Source: Bacteroidota bacterium (GTDB lineage Bacteria; Bacteroidota; Bacteroidia; Chitinophagales; Chitinophagaceae). From it: DNA of 44,889 bases. The DNA is taken from NCBI GenBank assembly GCA_023433265.1, contig JAEZDR010000162.1, positions 1-44,889 of the forward strand, in the 5' to 3' direction. Position 1 is the stretch's first letter. Every line of letters begins with the position of its first letter. The position numbers and the translations under genes are program-made. Below the pieces are notes generated by a model. That model did no database searches. It was not told the DNA's origin and saw nothing but the letters and a program-made list of their open reading frames with translations. Positions 7,358 through 15,810 of this stretch are shown here, one piece after another.

Positions 7358-8227
7358 TTATTCCCGTATTATCTTTACTGTTCTACCAAAATGCTTCTGA
7401 AGAGAATCTTTTTTGCGTGCTGTGTCGGCCGGGAAAGCGGCAATGGGGATGTACAGCATATACAAGGGAGCGCCAGCTACTGAAAGCGAATCGTAGCGGG
7501 CATTGTTGCCCCAGCGGCTGAGGTCGCCTGTACGTTTTAAAGCTCGTTCGCGGGAGCGGGTTTCTTCAAAAATGAACCTGAGCCTAAGTTGACCTGAGGC
7601 TGTGGGTGGTGCGGGAACCGCAACACTATTAATTGTATCCGGCTTCCTGCTTATAGTGGTATCTGCACTGTTTACCGGCGCCCTATTGCTAATAGCGAGT
7701 GAATCGGTTTGAGGGTTAGCAAGGGCTGCCTCGTTTGCATTGTCTGCGTAAATATTGACTACGTAGTAGTAAATGCCATAACCGATAGCCACCACGATAA
7801 ATAACAACAAAACAATGGCAAGGCCTATGAGGCTTTTCTTCTTTTTGTCCTTTTCAGAGAGTTCGGCGGCTTGTTCGGTAACAAACTCATCGTCGCTAAT
7901 ACTGATCTGTTGCTGCTTTTCGTAAACATAGTTCCCGCTTCGGTGGAGCGAGATACCGCCAAGGTTAGGAATTACATAAGGTTTACCAAGGTTGATGAAC
8001 TGGCGTGCGTTTTCGAGGTGACTTTCGACGTCGTACATCACCAATGTTTTGTTTTTGCCTGTTTTCTCGGCCACGAAGGCGACAAACTCGGGCGAGGTGG
8101 TAGCCTTACGATCAAATGTGAATTGCAGGGAGTTGCCTTCAGCGAGTTTAAGATGACCTATTTTTTCAAGGCTCAAATCGTTGTTTTGAATCAGGAAATC
8201 ATGGACATAGTACTCGTATTTCTGCAT
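7358..8227 (-). CDS. Predicted HU-CCDC81-like membrane protein
   Basis: 289 residues. The N-terminal ~115 residues (soluble, with GKPYVIPNLGGISLHRSGN near residues 80-100) resemble the CCDC81-like HU domains of Bacteroidota proteins. A single membrane helix (SLIGLAIVLLLFIVVAIGYG, about residues 130-150) follows a KDKKKK stretch, so the N-terminus should be cytoplasmic. After a Pro/Ser/Thr-rich linker (roughly residues 165-215), a C-terminal segment with LRLRFIFEETRSRERALKR and TVKIIRE looks like a degenerate SPOR-type periplasmic fold. Such proteins are thought to link chromosome or cytoplasm with the cell wall, but no specific function is established here. It is transcribed divergently from the gene at 8317. 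Confidence 0.65.
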   Translation of the reverse strand: MQKYEYYVHDFLIQNNDLSLEKIGHLKLAEGNSLQFTFDRKATTSPEFVAFVAEKTGKNKTLVMYDVESHLENARQFINLGKPYVIPNLGGISLHRSGNYVYEKQQQISISDDEFVTEQAAELSEKDKKKKSLIGLAIVLLLFIVVAIGYGIYYYVVNIYADNANEAALANPQTDSLAISNRAPVNSADTTISRKPDTINSVAVPAPPTASGQLRLRFIFEETRSRERALKRTGDLSRWGNNARYDSLSVAGAPLYMLYIPIAAFPADTARKKDSLQKHFGRTVKIIRE

Positions 8228-8304
8228 TCAGCTATTTTTTGCAAATGTGATGAATAAAAACTAAGAACTAAACAGTAACAATGGATATATAAAATTTCAT
8301 GCCC

Positions 8305-8312
8305 TAAATTTG
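8305..8312 (+). promoter_or_regulatory. Promoter -7 element TAnnTTTG
   Basis: TAAATTTG is a perfect match to the Bacteroidota -7 consensus and ends 4 nt before the ATG at 8317, which predicts a very short or absent leader for that gene. I could not find a convincing TTTG -33 box at the proper distance. Confidence 0.45.
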
Positions 8313-8316
8313 CGCC

Positions 8317-8655
8317 ATGCTTACACAGGAAGAAGAGAAATTTGTTGCGTGGTGGCAGGTAAACCGTGACAAGCAGAAGAAAAACTTCAGGATGCTGCTT
8401 ATAGGCATGCCGGTAGGCGTGTTGATGGGTATTGGAATTATCCTATCGTTGGTTACCGGGTGGCATAAAAAAGCTACTGTTGTTGCCAATTCAGCCCCGA
8501 CCTTTAACCCTGTAGTGTTGCTGATAGGTGTGGGTGCCATTATTGTGTTCGTATCTATTTTCTACAAGCAGCACGCGCAGGAAATGAACGAACAACGTTA
8601 CCAGGAGTTATTGCACAAAAAAAAGAAACAATCTACTGACGGCAATGCAGCTTAG
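8317..8655 (+). CDS. Small two-helix membrane protein
   Basis: 112 residues. There are two predicted membrane helices, about residues 28-50 (LLIGMPVGVLMGIGIILSLV) and 67-88 (VVLLIGVGAIIVFVSIF), joined by a short loop. The N-terminus is charged (LTQEEEKFVAWWQVNRDKQKK) and the C-terminal tail is Lys/Gln-rich (QELLHKKKKQ). Both ends are predicted cytoplasmic. The next gene starts about 45 nt downstream in the same orientation. I recognise no named family. Confidence 0.65.
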   Translation: MLTQEEEKFVAWWQVNRDKQKKNFRMLLIGMPVGVLMGIGIILSLVTGWHKKATVVANSAPTFNPVVLLIGVGAIIVFVSIFYKQHAQEMNEQRYQELLHKKKKQSTDGNAA

Positions 8656-8699
8656 GCGTAAAGGCATTGTCTAATGAACATGAAAGCCCAACAATTTTA

Positions 8700-9161
8700 A
8701 TGAAGCAGATTTTTGTACTAACCCTGGCCCTCCTATTTCTTGGTTCCTGTGTAAAAGACAATAAAGGATGTGAACCTGTACCAGTAGCCTCAGAAGAAAC
8801 CGTAATGAACCAGTTTGCGGTTGCAAACAACCTTACCGTAACCAAACACAGTACAGGCTTATTGTACCAGATAGTAAACCCTGGCTATGGCGCTATGCCG
8901 AGCAGGTCGTCTGTTGTTACGGTATCGTATGTAGGCAGAAAGATGGACGGGACCGTTTTTGATGAAACTGCAGGCAACCCGTTCACCAATAGGCTTGGAA
9001 ACCTGATAGAAGGGTGGAATGTTGGGTTACCGCTAATTAAAAAAGGCGGAACGATAAGAATGATTATACCTTCTTCGATGGCGTACGGATGTACCGGTCA
9101 GGGTACTATACCTGCAAATTCGCCTTTATATTTCGAGGTGGAATTGATGAACGTTCAATAA
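8700..9161 (+). CDS. FKBP-type peptidyl-prolyl isomerase, lipoprotein
   Basis: 153 residues starting at the ATG at 8700; a longer frame would need a TTG at 8667. MKQIFVLTLALLFLGSC is a lipoprotein signal with Cys17 as the modified residue. The C-terminal half is an FKBP domain: VVTVSYVGRKMDGTVFDE, then LIEGWNVGLPLIKKGG, IRMIIPSSMAYGCTG and NSPLYFEVELM. These match the strands and the AYG loop of the FK506-binding fold. The protein should catalyse cis-trans proline isomerisation on envelope proteins. Its position immediately before secDF fits with secretion and envelope folding. Confidence 0.9.
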   Translation: MKQIFVLTLALLFLGSCVKDNKGCEPVPVASEETVMNQFAVANNLTVTKHSTGLLYQIVNPGYGAMPSRSSVVTVSYVGRKMDGTVFDETAGNPFTNRLGNLIEGWNVGLPLIKKGGTIRMIIPSSMAYGCTGQGTIPANSPLYFEVELMNVQ

Positions 9162-9218
9162 GCTTGAAAATCAATAAAATAACTGCTTAACCTACAACCT
9201 TAAATGGTGCTTAGGCGC

Positions 9219-9251
9219 TTGGCAATATTCATTCTCAAACCCCTATCTTTG
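9219..9251 (+). promoter_or_regulatory. Promoter of secDF
   Basis: TTG at 9219-9221 and a perfect -7 box TATCTTTG at 9244-9251 are separated by 22 nt. The box lies 48 nt upstream of the secDF start codon. Confidence 0.6.
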
Positions 9252-9298
9252 CCTGCCCCAAAAATGGGGCTGATTTAATTTGATAAACCCTTACTAGT

Positions 9299-12200
9299 AT
9301 GCAACTGAAAGGTCTGGTGCGTTTTTTTACAATTGCATTAATATTAATTTGCATTTACCAACTGTCGTTTACATGGATCGTCAGGAGCCATGAGAACGAA
9401 ATGGAAGCCAAAGCTGAGAGCTGGGTTAGCCGTCTTTACGGAAAGCCAGCGCAAAAATATCCTGGCGATAAGCAACTCCAGGAAGCCTACCAGGACAGCC
9501 TGGAAGGTTTGAAAGAAGAGCGCTTAAGGAGGCTGTTAGACAGCACCAAAAACAGCAAAATAGGACCCTTTGGTTTTACTACCTACAAAGACGCCAAAGA
9601 CAAGGAGTTGATGTTGGGCCTTGACCTGCAGGGTGGCATGAGCGTTACAATGGAAGTGGGACTGGATGGTTTAATTAAAAGCCTTGCCAACTATCCAAAG
9701 GACGCCAACTTCAACAAAGCACTTAGCAACGCTGTACAGCGCAAAGCAAACAGTAATGCCGACCTGATCTCTTTGTTTGATGAGGAGTTTAAGAAAGCGA
9801 CCAACAATGCTTCTATGGCACCTTACTTTAGTTTAAGAAGCAATGGCGCCATCAAATACAACGACAACAATAGCAAGGTACTTAGCTACCTGCGCGACCA
9901 GGCCACGAGCGCTTTCAATAACACATACCGCATTCTGCAAACCCGCATAGACCGTTTTGGTGTTGCATCCCCTACTATTAACCCAGACCCGGTAAAAGGT
10001 ATCATCAATATTGAGCTGGCAGGCGTTAATGATCCAGAGAGAGTTCGCCGCTATCTACAGTCTACAGCGAACCTGCAGTTCTTTGAGGTTTACCAGTTGC
10101 CGCATGTTTCAGACGCTTTACTGGAAGGCGAGAAAGCGTTGGCGTCGTACCTGAAGGGTATTTCGCCTACTGACTCACTGGCTATGGCAAAGGATTCAGC
10201 TATGAAGGCTGCCGACACATCACGTGCGGTAAAACCTGAAGATGCTCCTTTGAGAAGCATTATTGCTTTTGCACAGGGAGAGCAGGCGCAAAACGGTGGG
10301 GTAAGGTATCCTTCGTACCTCGGTTATGTTCAACTGAAAGACACAGCAGTAGTAAACCGATACCTGGCACTTGACGTTGTAAAAAGCAAGTTTCCAGGCA
10401 ACCTGGTGTTTATGTATGGCAAGAATGAAATAGACAACGCTGAAGCTGCTAATTTCATTCCCCTGTATGCCATTAAAACACTTGATAATGGTTTAGCAGA
10501 ACTTGAAGGCGAACATGTAACACAAGCTGCACAGGACTATGATGAAAGAAGCCGTATTGCCATCAAAATGCAGATGGATGCAGTAGGTACACGCATCTGG
10601 GGTAAAATGACGCAACGTGCTGCACCAAATGCACAAAACGGTAACATCCCTCAACCTATTGCTATTGTACTCGACAATTTTGTTTACTCAGCACCTTTTG
10701 TTAATGATGCCATCACAACAGGAAGCTCACAGATTACCGGAAACTTTACGGCGAAGGAAGCACAGGATCTAGCGGAGATTTTACAAAGTGGTAAACTGCC
10801 GGCACCTGCCAAAATAGTACAGGAAAGTGTAGTAGGGCCTACCCTTGGGCAGGAAGCGGTGAATGGTGGTTCGCTCGCTTTCGGAATATCTTTTATTGTG
10901 ATTTTTGCTTTGATGCTCCTGTACTATAACACAGGCGGTTGGATTGCTAACATTGCACTTACTCTCAACCTCATCTTTACCATTGGTATTCTTAGCGCCC
11001 TTGGCTTTACACTTACAGCCCCCGGTATTGCGGGTCTTGTGTTAACCATTGGTATGGCTGTGGACACAAACGTTGTAATCTTTGAAAGGATAAAAGAAGA
11101 ACTTACCCGTGGCAAGAGTTATCAAATGGCGGTAAAAGACGGCTATCACAGGTCGCTTGCGCCGGTATTGGACGGTCACATTACTACCTTGCTTACGGCC
11201 ATCATCCTCGCTTACTTTGGATTAGGTCCGGTGTTAGGTTTTGCAACGACACAAATCATTGGTCTATTGCTTTCCTTGTTTACCGGTATCCTCGTTTCAA
11301 GGATGATTACCGAGTGGTATACGAACAAAAACAGGCACTTCCAGTATTTCACAGGATTATCAAGAAAGATTTTTGCTAAGGCAAACTTCAACTTTACCAA
11401 ATACAGGAAGTATGCATATGTGATTTCGGGTATTGTACTTGTAATGGGAATAGCATCTTTCTTCCATGGTTTTGACGAAGGTGTTGAGTTTGCAGGAGGA
11501 CGTAGCTATACCGTTAGGTTTGCCTCTGCTCCGAATGTTGAAGATGTAAGAAATGAGCTTTCAAAAGAGCAGTTTTTTGGTGAAAGCCCAATCATCAAAA
11601 CTGTAGGAGATGATAACACGCTTAATATTACTACAGCTTATAAGATTAAAGAAACAGGTAACAACGTAGATTCTTCGGTAGAGAAGACGCTCCATGCGGG
11701 CCTTGCTAAGTTTTTACCTGCCGGCACTAATTTCGAAACGTTTGGAAAGGTATATAAGCAAAGCTCACAAACAGTATTGCCTACCATTTCTGACGACCTT
11801 AAGGCTGGTGCTACACAAGCCACCGTACTTGCGCTGATTGTTATTTGCCTGTACATATTCATGCGATTCAGGGATTGGCGTTATTCGCTGGGTACCATCT
11901 TCGCATTGATGCACGACGTGTTTGTTACCTTAATAGTGTTCAGCTTCTTCAAGGACATTGTTCCATTCCCGCTTGAAATAGACCAGCATTTTATTGCTGC
12001 AATCTTGACGGTAATTGGTTTCTCAATGAATGACACCATCATCATTTATGACCGAATCAGGGAAGATAATGCATTGATGAAAAATGAGAGCCAGGAAAGG
12101 ATTATCAACGTTGCCATCAACCAGACGTTGAGTAGGACAATCATGACGACTGTTACTGTATTGTTAACCATTTTGATCCTTTTCATATTTGGTGGAGAGG

Positions 12201-12364
12201 TTACAAGAGGATTTGCTTTTGCAATGTTGGTAGGTGTGGTAACCGGTTCTTATTCTACCATCTTTGTGGCGGCTCCCATCCTTCTTGACTTCAATAAGGG
12301 TAAGCGCCTGGGAATGAAGCAAGACAGTAATTTGCCAAAAGCAAGAACAACAGTTAAAGCTTAA
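9299..12364 (+). CDS. secDF: SecD-SecF fusion, protein translocase accessory subunit
   Basis: 1021 residues, one chain holding both halves. The SecD half starts with a membrane helix (residues ~8-27), has GLDLQGGMSVTME in the first periplasmic P1 region and the helix bundle beginning near residue 525 (FGISFIVIFALMLLYYN), including the Asp-bearing signature GMAVDTNVVIFERIKEEL. The SecF half begins near residue 700 with a helix and EGVEFAGGRSYTVRF, and repeats the signature as GFSMNDTIIIYDRIREDN. SecDF uses the proton gradient to pull exported proteins from SecYEG. The fusion is typical of Bacteroidota and some Gram-positives. The frame is intact, with its own promoter upstream and terminator downstream. 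Confidence 0.97.
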   Translation: MQLKGLVRFFTIALILICIYQLSFTWIVRSHENEMEAKAESWVSRLYGKPAQKYPGDKQLQEAYQDSLEGLKEERLRRLLDSTKNSKIGPFGFTTYKDAKDKELMLGLDLQGGMSVTMEVGLDGLIKSLANYPKDANFNKALSNAVQRKANSNADLISLFDEEFKKATNNASMAPYFSLRSNGAIKYNDNNSKVLSYLRDQATSAFNNTYRILQTRIDRFGVASPTINPDPVKGIINIELAGVNDPERVRRYLQSTANLQFFEVYQLPHVSDALLEGEKALASYLKGISPTDSLAMAKDSAMKAADTSRAVKPEDAPLRSIIAFAQGEQAQNGGVRYPSYLGYVQLKDTAVVNRYLALDVVKSKFPGNLVFMYGKNEIDNAEAANFIPLYAIKTLDNGLAELEGEHVTQAAQDYDERSRIAIKMQMDAVGTRIWGKMTQRAAPNAQNGNIPQPIAIVLDNFVYSAPFVNDAITTGSSQITGNFTAKEAQDLAEILQSGKLPAPAKIVQESVVGPTLGQEAVNGGSLAFGISFIVIFALMLLYYNTGGWIANIALTLNLIFTIGILSALGFTLTAPGIAGLVLTIGMAVDTNVVIFERIKEELTRGKSYQMAVKDGYHRSLAPVLDGHITTLLTAIILAYFGLGPVLGFATTQIIGLLLSLFTGILVSRMITEWYTNKNRHFQYFTGLSRKIFAKANFNFTKYRKYAYVISGIVLVMGIASFFHGFDEGVEFAGGRSYTVRFASAPNVEDVRNELSKEQFFGESPIIKTVGDDNTLNITTAYKIKETGNNVDSSVEKTLHAGLAKFLPAGTNFETFGKVYKQSSQTVLPTISDDLKAGATQATVLALIVICLYIFMRFRDWRYSLGTIFALMHDVFVTLIVFSFFKDIVPFPLEIDQHFIAAILTVIGFSMNDTIIIYDRIREDNALMKNESQERIINVAINQTLSRTIMTTVTVLLTILILFIFGGEVTRGFAFAMLVGVVTGSYSTIFVAAPILLDFNKGKRLGMKQDSNLPKARTTVKA

Positions 12365-12383
12365 TTCAATTACTTTCAATAGG

Positions 12384-12407
12384 AAAGCCCCGCAACCGCG
12401 GGGCTTT
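12384..12407 (+). terminator. Terminator of secDF
   Basis: Ten-bp perfect stem AAAGCCCCGC / GCGGGGCTTT with an AACC loop, followed by TTGTTGTTT, 19 nt after the secDF stop codon. Confidence 0.9.
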
Positions 12408-12510
12408 TTGTTGTTTAAAGCTTCACCGACTATTAACAAACATTAGCATACAAATTCCATCTATACTTAACGTTTAAGAATTAAACCACCTCAAAAAAGA
12501 GGAGTATAGC

Positions 12511-13599
12511 ATGAACAAACTAAAAATATTTATACCTGCAGTCCTCGTTGTACTACTGGCTTCTTGTGGAACAGTGGGCAGCCTGGACGGTTACGATAAT
12601 GACGACAATTACCGCCGTTATGATGAACGGCGGGGATATTATGGCCAGCAGCCTAATTTCAATCAGTTCTATAACGAGCTTTCTTCCTACGGAAACTGGG
12701 TAAACTACCCGGGACTCGGGCAGGTGTGGCAGGTAAATGATCCGTTCTTCAGGCCTTTTGTGACCAATGGGCAATGGGCACATAGTCCTTATGGCTGGAC
12801 GTGGATATCGAATTACAGTTGGGGAGCAACTCCCTTTCATTACGGCTCGTGGGCTTATGATAACTTCTACGGCTGGATGTGGGTGCCGGGGTACCAATGG
12901 GCACCAGCAAGAGTTATGTGGCGTAGTTACAATGGTTATTATGGATGGGCGCCTATGATGGCAGGGAATTATAGTGGCTACAGCTACTGGAATTTCGTAC
13001 CGCAACGCTACCTTACCGCTCCACAGGTGAGCCAGCACACCGTTCAGCAGCCTACACAAGTGCAACAACTATTTGAAAGCTCCACACCGATAGAGATAAA
13101 AGGATCTACCGGATTGCCTGCAGGGCCGCGGCTGACAGAAGTGAAGGCCGTTGCGGAGACCCCGGTGAAAGTGATTGATAAGGTACCGACCACGTCTTTA
13201 CAGGTTTCGCCATCCAATGGCACTAACAATGATCTGCAGATTTCTGACCGACGGAGAATATTGGAGCAACAGCGGGGAAGGCAGCCGGAAGAAACGGGAG
13301 CAGCCATAAAGGTAGGACCCCAGAAAAAGCCAACGCCAGATAGACAGTTTGAAGTGGAACAGAGAATGGAATCAGAAAGAAGGCAGCGCCAATTGGAGCT
13401 TAGACGGCAACAACAAGAACGCCTGGAGCAGCGACGTGCAGAACAAGTGCAGCAACGCCGGCAGATGCTGGAGCAACAGCGTGAGATACAAAGAATGCAA
13501 GAAGCGAGGCCGGTACCGGCACCTCCAGTGATGCGACCTGCTACCCCACAGCAAGCGCCCGTTATGCAACGTCCATCGAGGGTGATAAAACCGATGTAA
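12511..13599 (+). CDS. Trp/Tyr-rich lipoprotein (DUF6600-like) with Gln/Arg-rich coiled coil
   Basis: 362 residues. The signal MNKLKIFIPAVLVVLLASC ends in a lipobox with Cys19. Residues ~45-165 contain repeated aromatic motifs: SSYGNWVNYPGLGQVW, YGWTWISNYSWGATPFHYG, YGWMWVPGYQWAPARVMW and YGWAP, the pattern of DUF6600-type envelope proteins. Residues ~245-335 form a highly charged Gln/Arg/Glu helix, probably a coiled coil, and the tail is Pro-rich. A cell-envelope surface or periplasmic role is likely, but the function is unknown. The start is supported by GAGGAG 9 nt upstream of the ATG, an unusually strong Shine-Dalgarno for this phylum. Confidence 0.75.
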   Translation: MNKLKIFIPAVLVVLLASCGTVGSLDGYDNDDNYRRYDERRGYYGQQPNFNQFYNELSSYGNWVNYPGLGQVWQVNDPFFRPFVTNGQWAHSPYGWTWISNYSWGATPFHYGSWAYDNFYGWMWVPGYQWAPARVMWRSYNGYYGWAPMMAGNYSGYSYWNFVPQRYLTAPQVSQHTVQQPTQVQQLFESSTPIEIKGSTGLPAGPRLTEVKAVAETPVKVIDKVPTTSLQVSPSNGTNNDLQISDRRRILEQQRGRQPEETGAAIKVGPQKKPTPDRQFEVEQRMESERRQRQLELRRQQQERLEQRRAEQVQQRRQMLEQQREIQRMQEARPVPAPPVMRPATPQQAPVMQRPSRVIKPM

Positions 13600-13616
13600 G
13601 TAGTTAGCTTTTAAAT

Positions 13617-13648
13617 TAAAAGAAGTCCTTTAAGGGGACTTTTTTTAA
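13617..13648 (+). terminator. Terminator after the Trp/Tyr-rich lipoprotein gene
   Basis: AAGTCC (13623-13628) pairs with GGACTT (13636-13641), extended by A-T and one G-U pair, followed by a T run to about 13647. It begins 20 nt after the stop codon. Confidence 0.8.
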
Positions 13649-13720
13649 TTCTATGAACGGCAAGGCCGGCTACGTAAAACGGTACTGTAAGTACTTATCT
13701 TGCAAACAGAATTACCCGTT

Positions 13721-14260
13721 ATGAAAGTTCGCGAGCTAGAGCCAGAAGATATTCCTTTGCTAAGTCAATACTGGTTTGAGAGCGACGCAGCATTCTTACA
13801 TAGTCTTGGAGTAGACGTACTTAAATTGCCTGGACGAGAACAGTTTTCGCAAATGCTGGCCGAACAGTTGAGGACACCATTGGAAACCCGCCGGTCGTTC
13901 TGTCTTATCTGGCTTGAGGATGAGCAACCGGTTGGCCACAGCAATACGAATCCAACGTACTTTGGAGAAGAAGCCTATATGCATTTGCACCTGTGGAAAA
14001 ACGGGTTAAGGAGGCAGGGACTAGGTACTGCGTTCGTTCAGCTTTCTATATCTGTTTATTTTGAAAAACTAAAGCTTAAGAGGTTAATCAGCGAGCCTTA
14101 TGCGCTTAATGCTGCTCCTAACAAGACCTTGGAAAAAGCAGGATTTATACTAATGAAAGAATACATTACTATCCCCGGTGCAATCAATTATGAACAACCC
14201 GTAAAACGTTGGGAACTGAGCAGGGAACAATATTGCTCCATCGGGACAACAGGTCGGTAG
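13721..14260 (+). CDS. GNAT-family N-acetyltransferase
   Basis: About 179 residues from the ATG at 13721 (MKVRELEPEDIPLLSQYW); the longer frame needs a TTG at 13700. The acetyl-CoA binding signature is present as NGLRRQGLGTAFVQLS, and YALNAAPNKTLEKAGFIL is the usual late motif with the AxNxAS-like turn. Substrate cannot be deduced; a small-molecule or ribosomal-protein-like acetyltransferase are both possible. The last ten codons (QYCSIGTTGR) and the stop lie inside an inverted copy of the palindromic repeat found at the left edge of the window, so the C-terminus is repeat-derived. Confidence 0.8.
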   Translation: MKVRELEPEDIPLLSQYWFESDAAFLHSLGVDVLKLPGREQFSQMLAEQLRTPLETRRSFCLIWLEDEQPVGHSNTNPTYFGEEAYMHLHLWKNGLRRQGLGTAFVQLSISVYFEKLKLKRLISEPYALNAAPNKTLEKAGFILMKEYITIPGAINYEQPVKRWELSREQYCSIGTTGR

Positions 14261-14261
14261 A
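14232..14261 (-). repeat. Dispersed copy of the palindromic repeat
   Basis: This 30-bp segment matches the reverse complement of 112-141 at 28 of 30 positions (differences at the second C of TTGCCCC and at one G of GGGGCAA). The hairpin core is TTGCTCC-ATC-GGGACAA. It overlaps the 3' end and stop codon of the GNAT gene. Confidence 0.85.
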
Positions 14262-14309
14262 ACGAAAGCGTTACTAATGCATCCATTGCTCGGTTAGGAG
14301 CAAAACAGC

Positions 14310-14810
14310 CTAAACCATCTTTTCCATCATCTTCTCTACCATTTTAAACGTTGCAGGGCAGTATTCTATGTTTTGCTGATGGATGTGAATGTAATTCTTC
14401 ATGCGCTTTTTTGCGAGGTGTGGAAAGCCTGCACAATCAGCAGGACGCACTTCGTAGATAGAACACATGTTCGTAGTTAGATCAAGAAACTGGCAGGGTT
14501 GGGTTGTATTCATCCAATCGCCTTCTTCCGGTTCTTTATACAACCATTTTTTCTTGAAAGCATTTGCCGTCATGCCAAGATGCGCAGCAATACGTTTAAT
14601 GTCGACCGGCGTGTAAGTTGGGCTCATCTTCTTACAGCAGTTAGCACAACTCAGGCAATCCATTTCCTGCCAAACAGACTTATCTAAATCCACGCATACA
14701 TCATCAAGATTTTTGGGAGGCAGTTTATCAATTTTCTTGATGAACTTCACCATCTTGCTTTTGTTATACCTGACTTTTTGCTTAAACGATCTTAGATTTA
14801 CCTTCTGCAT
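14310..14810 (-). CDS. YkgJ-family zinc/iron-chelating cysteine-cluster protein
   Basis: 166 residues. The motif CLSCANCCKK (about residues 53-62) and the later PCQFLDLTTNMCSIYEVRP plus ADCAGFPHL give the conserved cysteine set of the YkgJ (UPF0153) family, which is believed to bind zinc or an Fe-S cluster. The N-terminus is basic and has no signal, so it should be cytoplasmic. It is convergent with the GNAT gene and divergent from xerD. The biochemical role of the family is not settled. Confidence 0.85.
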   Translation of the reverse strand: MQKVNLRSFKQKVRYNKSKMVKFIKKIDKLPPKNLDDVCVDLDKSVWQEMDCLSCANCCKKMSPTYTPVDIKRIAAHLGMTANAFKKKWLYKEPEEGDWMNTTQPCQFLDLTTNMCSIYEVRPADCAGFPHLAKKRMKNYIHIHQQNIEYCPATFKMVEKMMEKMV

Positions 14811-14886
14811 TATTGGCTTGCGTGATATTGCAGCGAATATACTGGTTTAACAAGAGCTTGCGTGCTGCAGCACGGGTAAATTGATT

Positions 14887-15786
14887 ATGTGGGAAGGATA
14901 TAAAAAAGGATTTAAAGGGTACCTGCGATTGGAACGATCGCTGAGTGAAAACTCAGTAGAGGCATACCTGCGTGATATTGATAAGCTTACAGAATATCTT
15001 TTACTTACAGGCAATACTAAAGCGCCGGGGGACGTAACGTTAGAGGATTTGCAGGAGCTCATTAAATGGATTGCAGAACTTGGATTAAACGCAAGTTCGC
15101 AAGCGCGGATGATATCGGGTATCAAGGCTTTTTATAAATACTGCCTCATAGAAAATATTATTACTGCCGATCCAACGGCGTTGCTGGAAGCTCCCAAGCT
15201 AAAAAGAGCACTGCCGGATGTGCTGTCAGTAGACGAGATTGAAAAAATGATTTCGGCTATAGACCTCAGCAGCAATGAAGGGGCAAGAAACCGGGCTATC
15301 CTTGAAACTATGTATTCCTGTGGCCTGCGGGTAAGTGAAGCGGTAAATCTCAAAATAAGTTGCTTGTACCTTGACGTTGAATTCGTAAGGGTGATTGGGA
15401 AAGGCGATAAAGAACGGCTCATTCCAATTGGCAGCGACGCCATCAAATACATCAAAATTTACAAGGATAGCGTGAGAGTTCATCAACCCATTTCAAGCGG
15501 GTTCGAAGACTACTTATTTCTAAACCGGCGAGGAAAGAACCTATCGAGGGTTATGATTTTTTACATCATTAAAGCCCTGGCGAGTGAAGCGGGCATACAC
15601 AAGAATATCTCGCCCCATACATTCAGGCATTCCTTTGCCACCCATTTGATAGAAGGAGGAGCGGATTTGCGCGTTGTACAGGAGATGTTGGGTCATGAAA
15701 GCATAACGACTACTGAGATTTACACACACCTGGACCGGGATTTTCTACGGTCTACTTTGTTACAGTTTCATCCAGCATTCAAATAG
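14887..15786 (+). CDS. xerD: Tyrosine recombinase XerD-like
   Basis: 299 residues, the standard Xer length. The N-terminal SAM-like core-binding domain covers residues ~1-90 (LRLERSLSENSVEAYLRDI). The catalytic domain shows all the expected residues: Arg in YSCGLRVSEAVNLK, Lys in RVIGKGDKERLIPI, HTFRHSFATHL with the H-x-x-R pair, His in EMLGHESITTTEIYTH, and the nucleophilic Tyr of IYTH. It most likely resolves chromosome dimers at dif with a XerC partner. The frame opens at a TTG (14881), but the ATG two codons later is preferred. No dif site or mobile element borders it, so this is a housekeeping copy rather than an integrase. Confidence 0.9.
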   Translation: MWEGYKKGFKGYLRLERSLSENSVEAYLRDIDKLTEYLLLTGNTKAPGDVTLEDLQELIKWIAELGLNASSQARMISGIKAFYKYCLIENIITADPTALLEAPKLKRALPDVLSVDEIEKMISAIDLSSNEGARNRAILETMYSCGLRVSEAVNLKISCLYLDVEFVRVIGKGDKERLIPIGSDAIKYIKIYKDSVRVHQPISSGFEDYLFLNRRGKNLSRVMIFYIIKALASEAGIHKNISPHTFRHSFATHLIEGGADLRVVQEMLGHESITTTEIYTHLDRDFLRSTLLQFHPAFK

Positions 15787-15810
15787 CACACAACCCTTTT
15801 GAATGGGGAA

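Noticed and set aside
7079..7483. 134-codon plus-strand frame after groEL
   Set aside because: It starts from a weak codon context, overlaps the well-supported minus-strand gene at 7358, and has no coding character; the 37-codon frame at 7099 is more plausible.
14286..14303. Terminator between the GNAT and ykgJ genes
   Set aside because: TTGCTC / GAGCAA forms a 6-bp stem but no T run follows on either strand.
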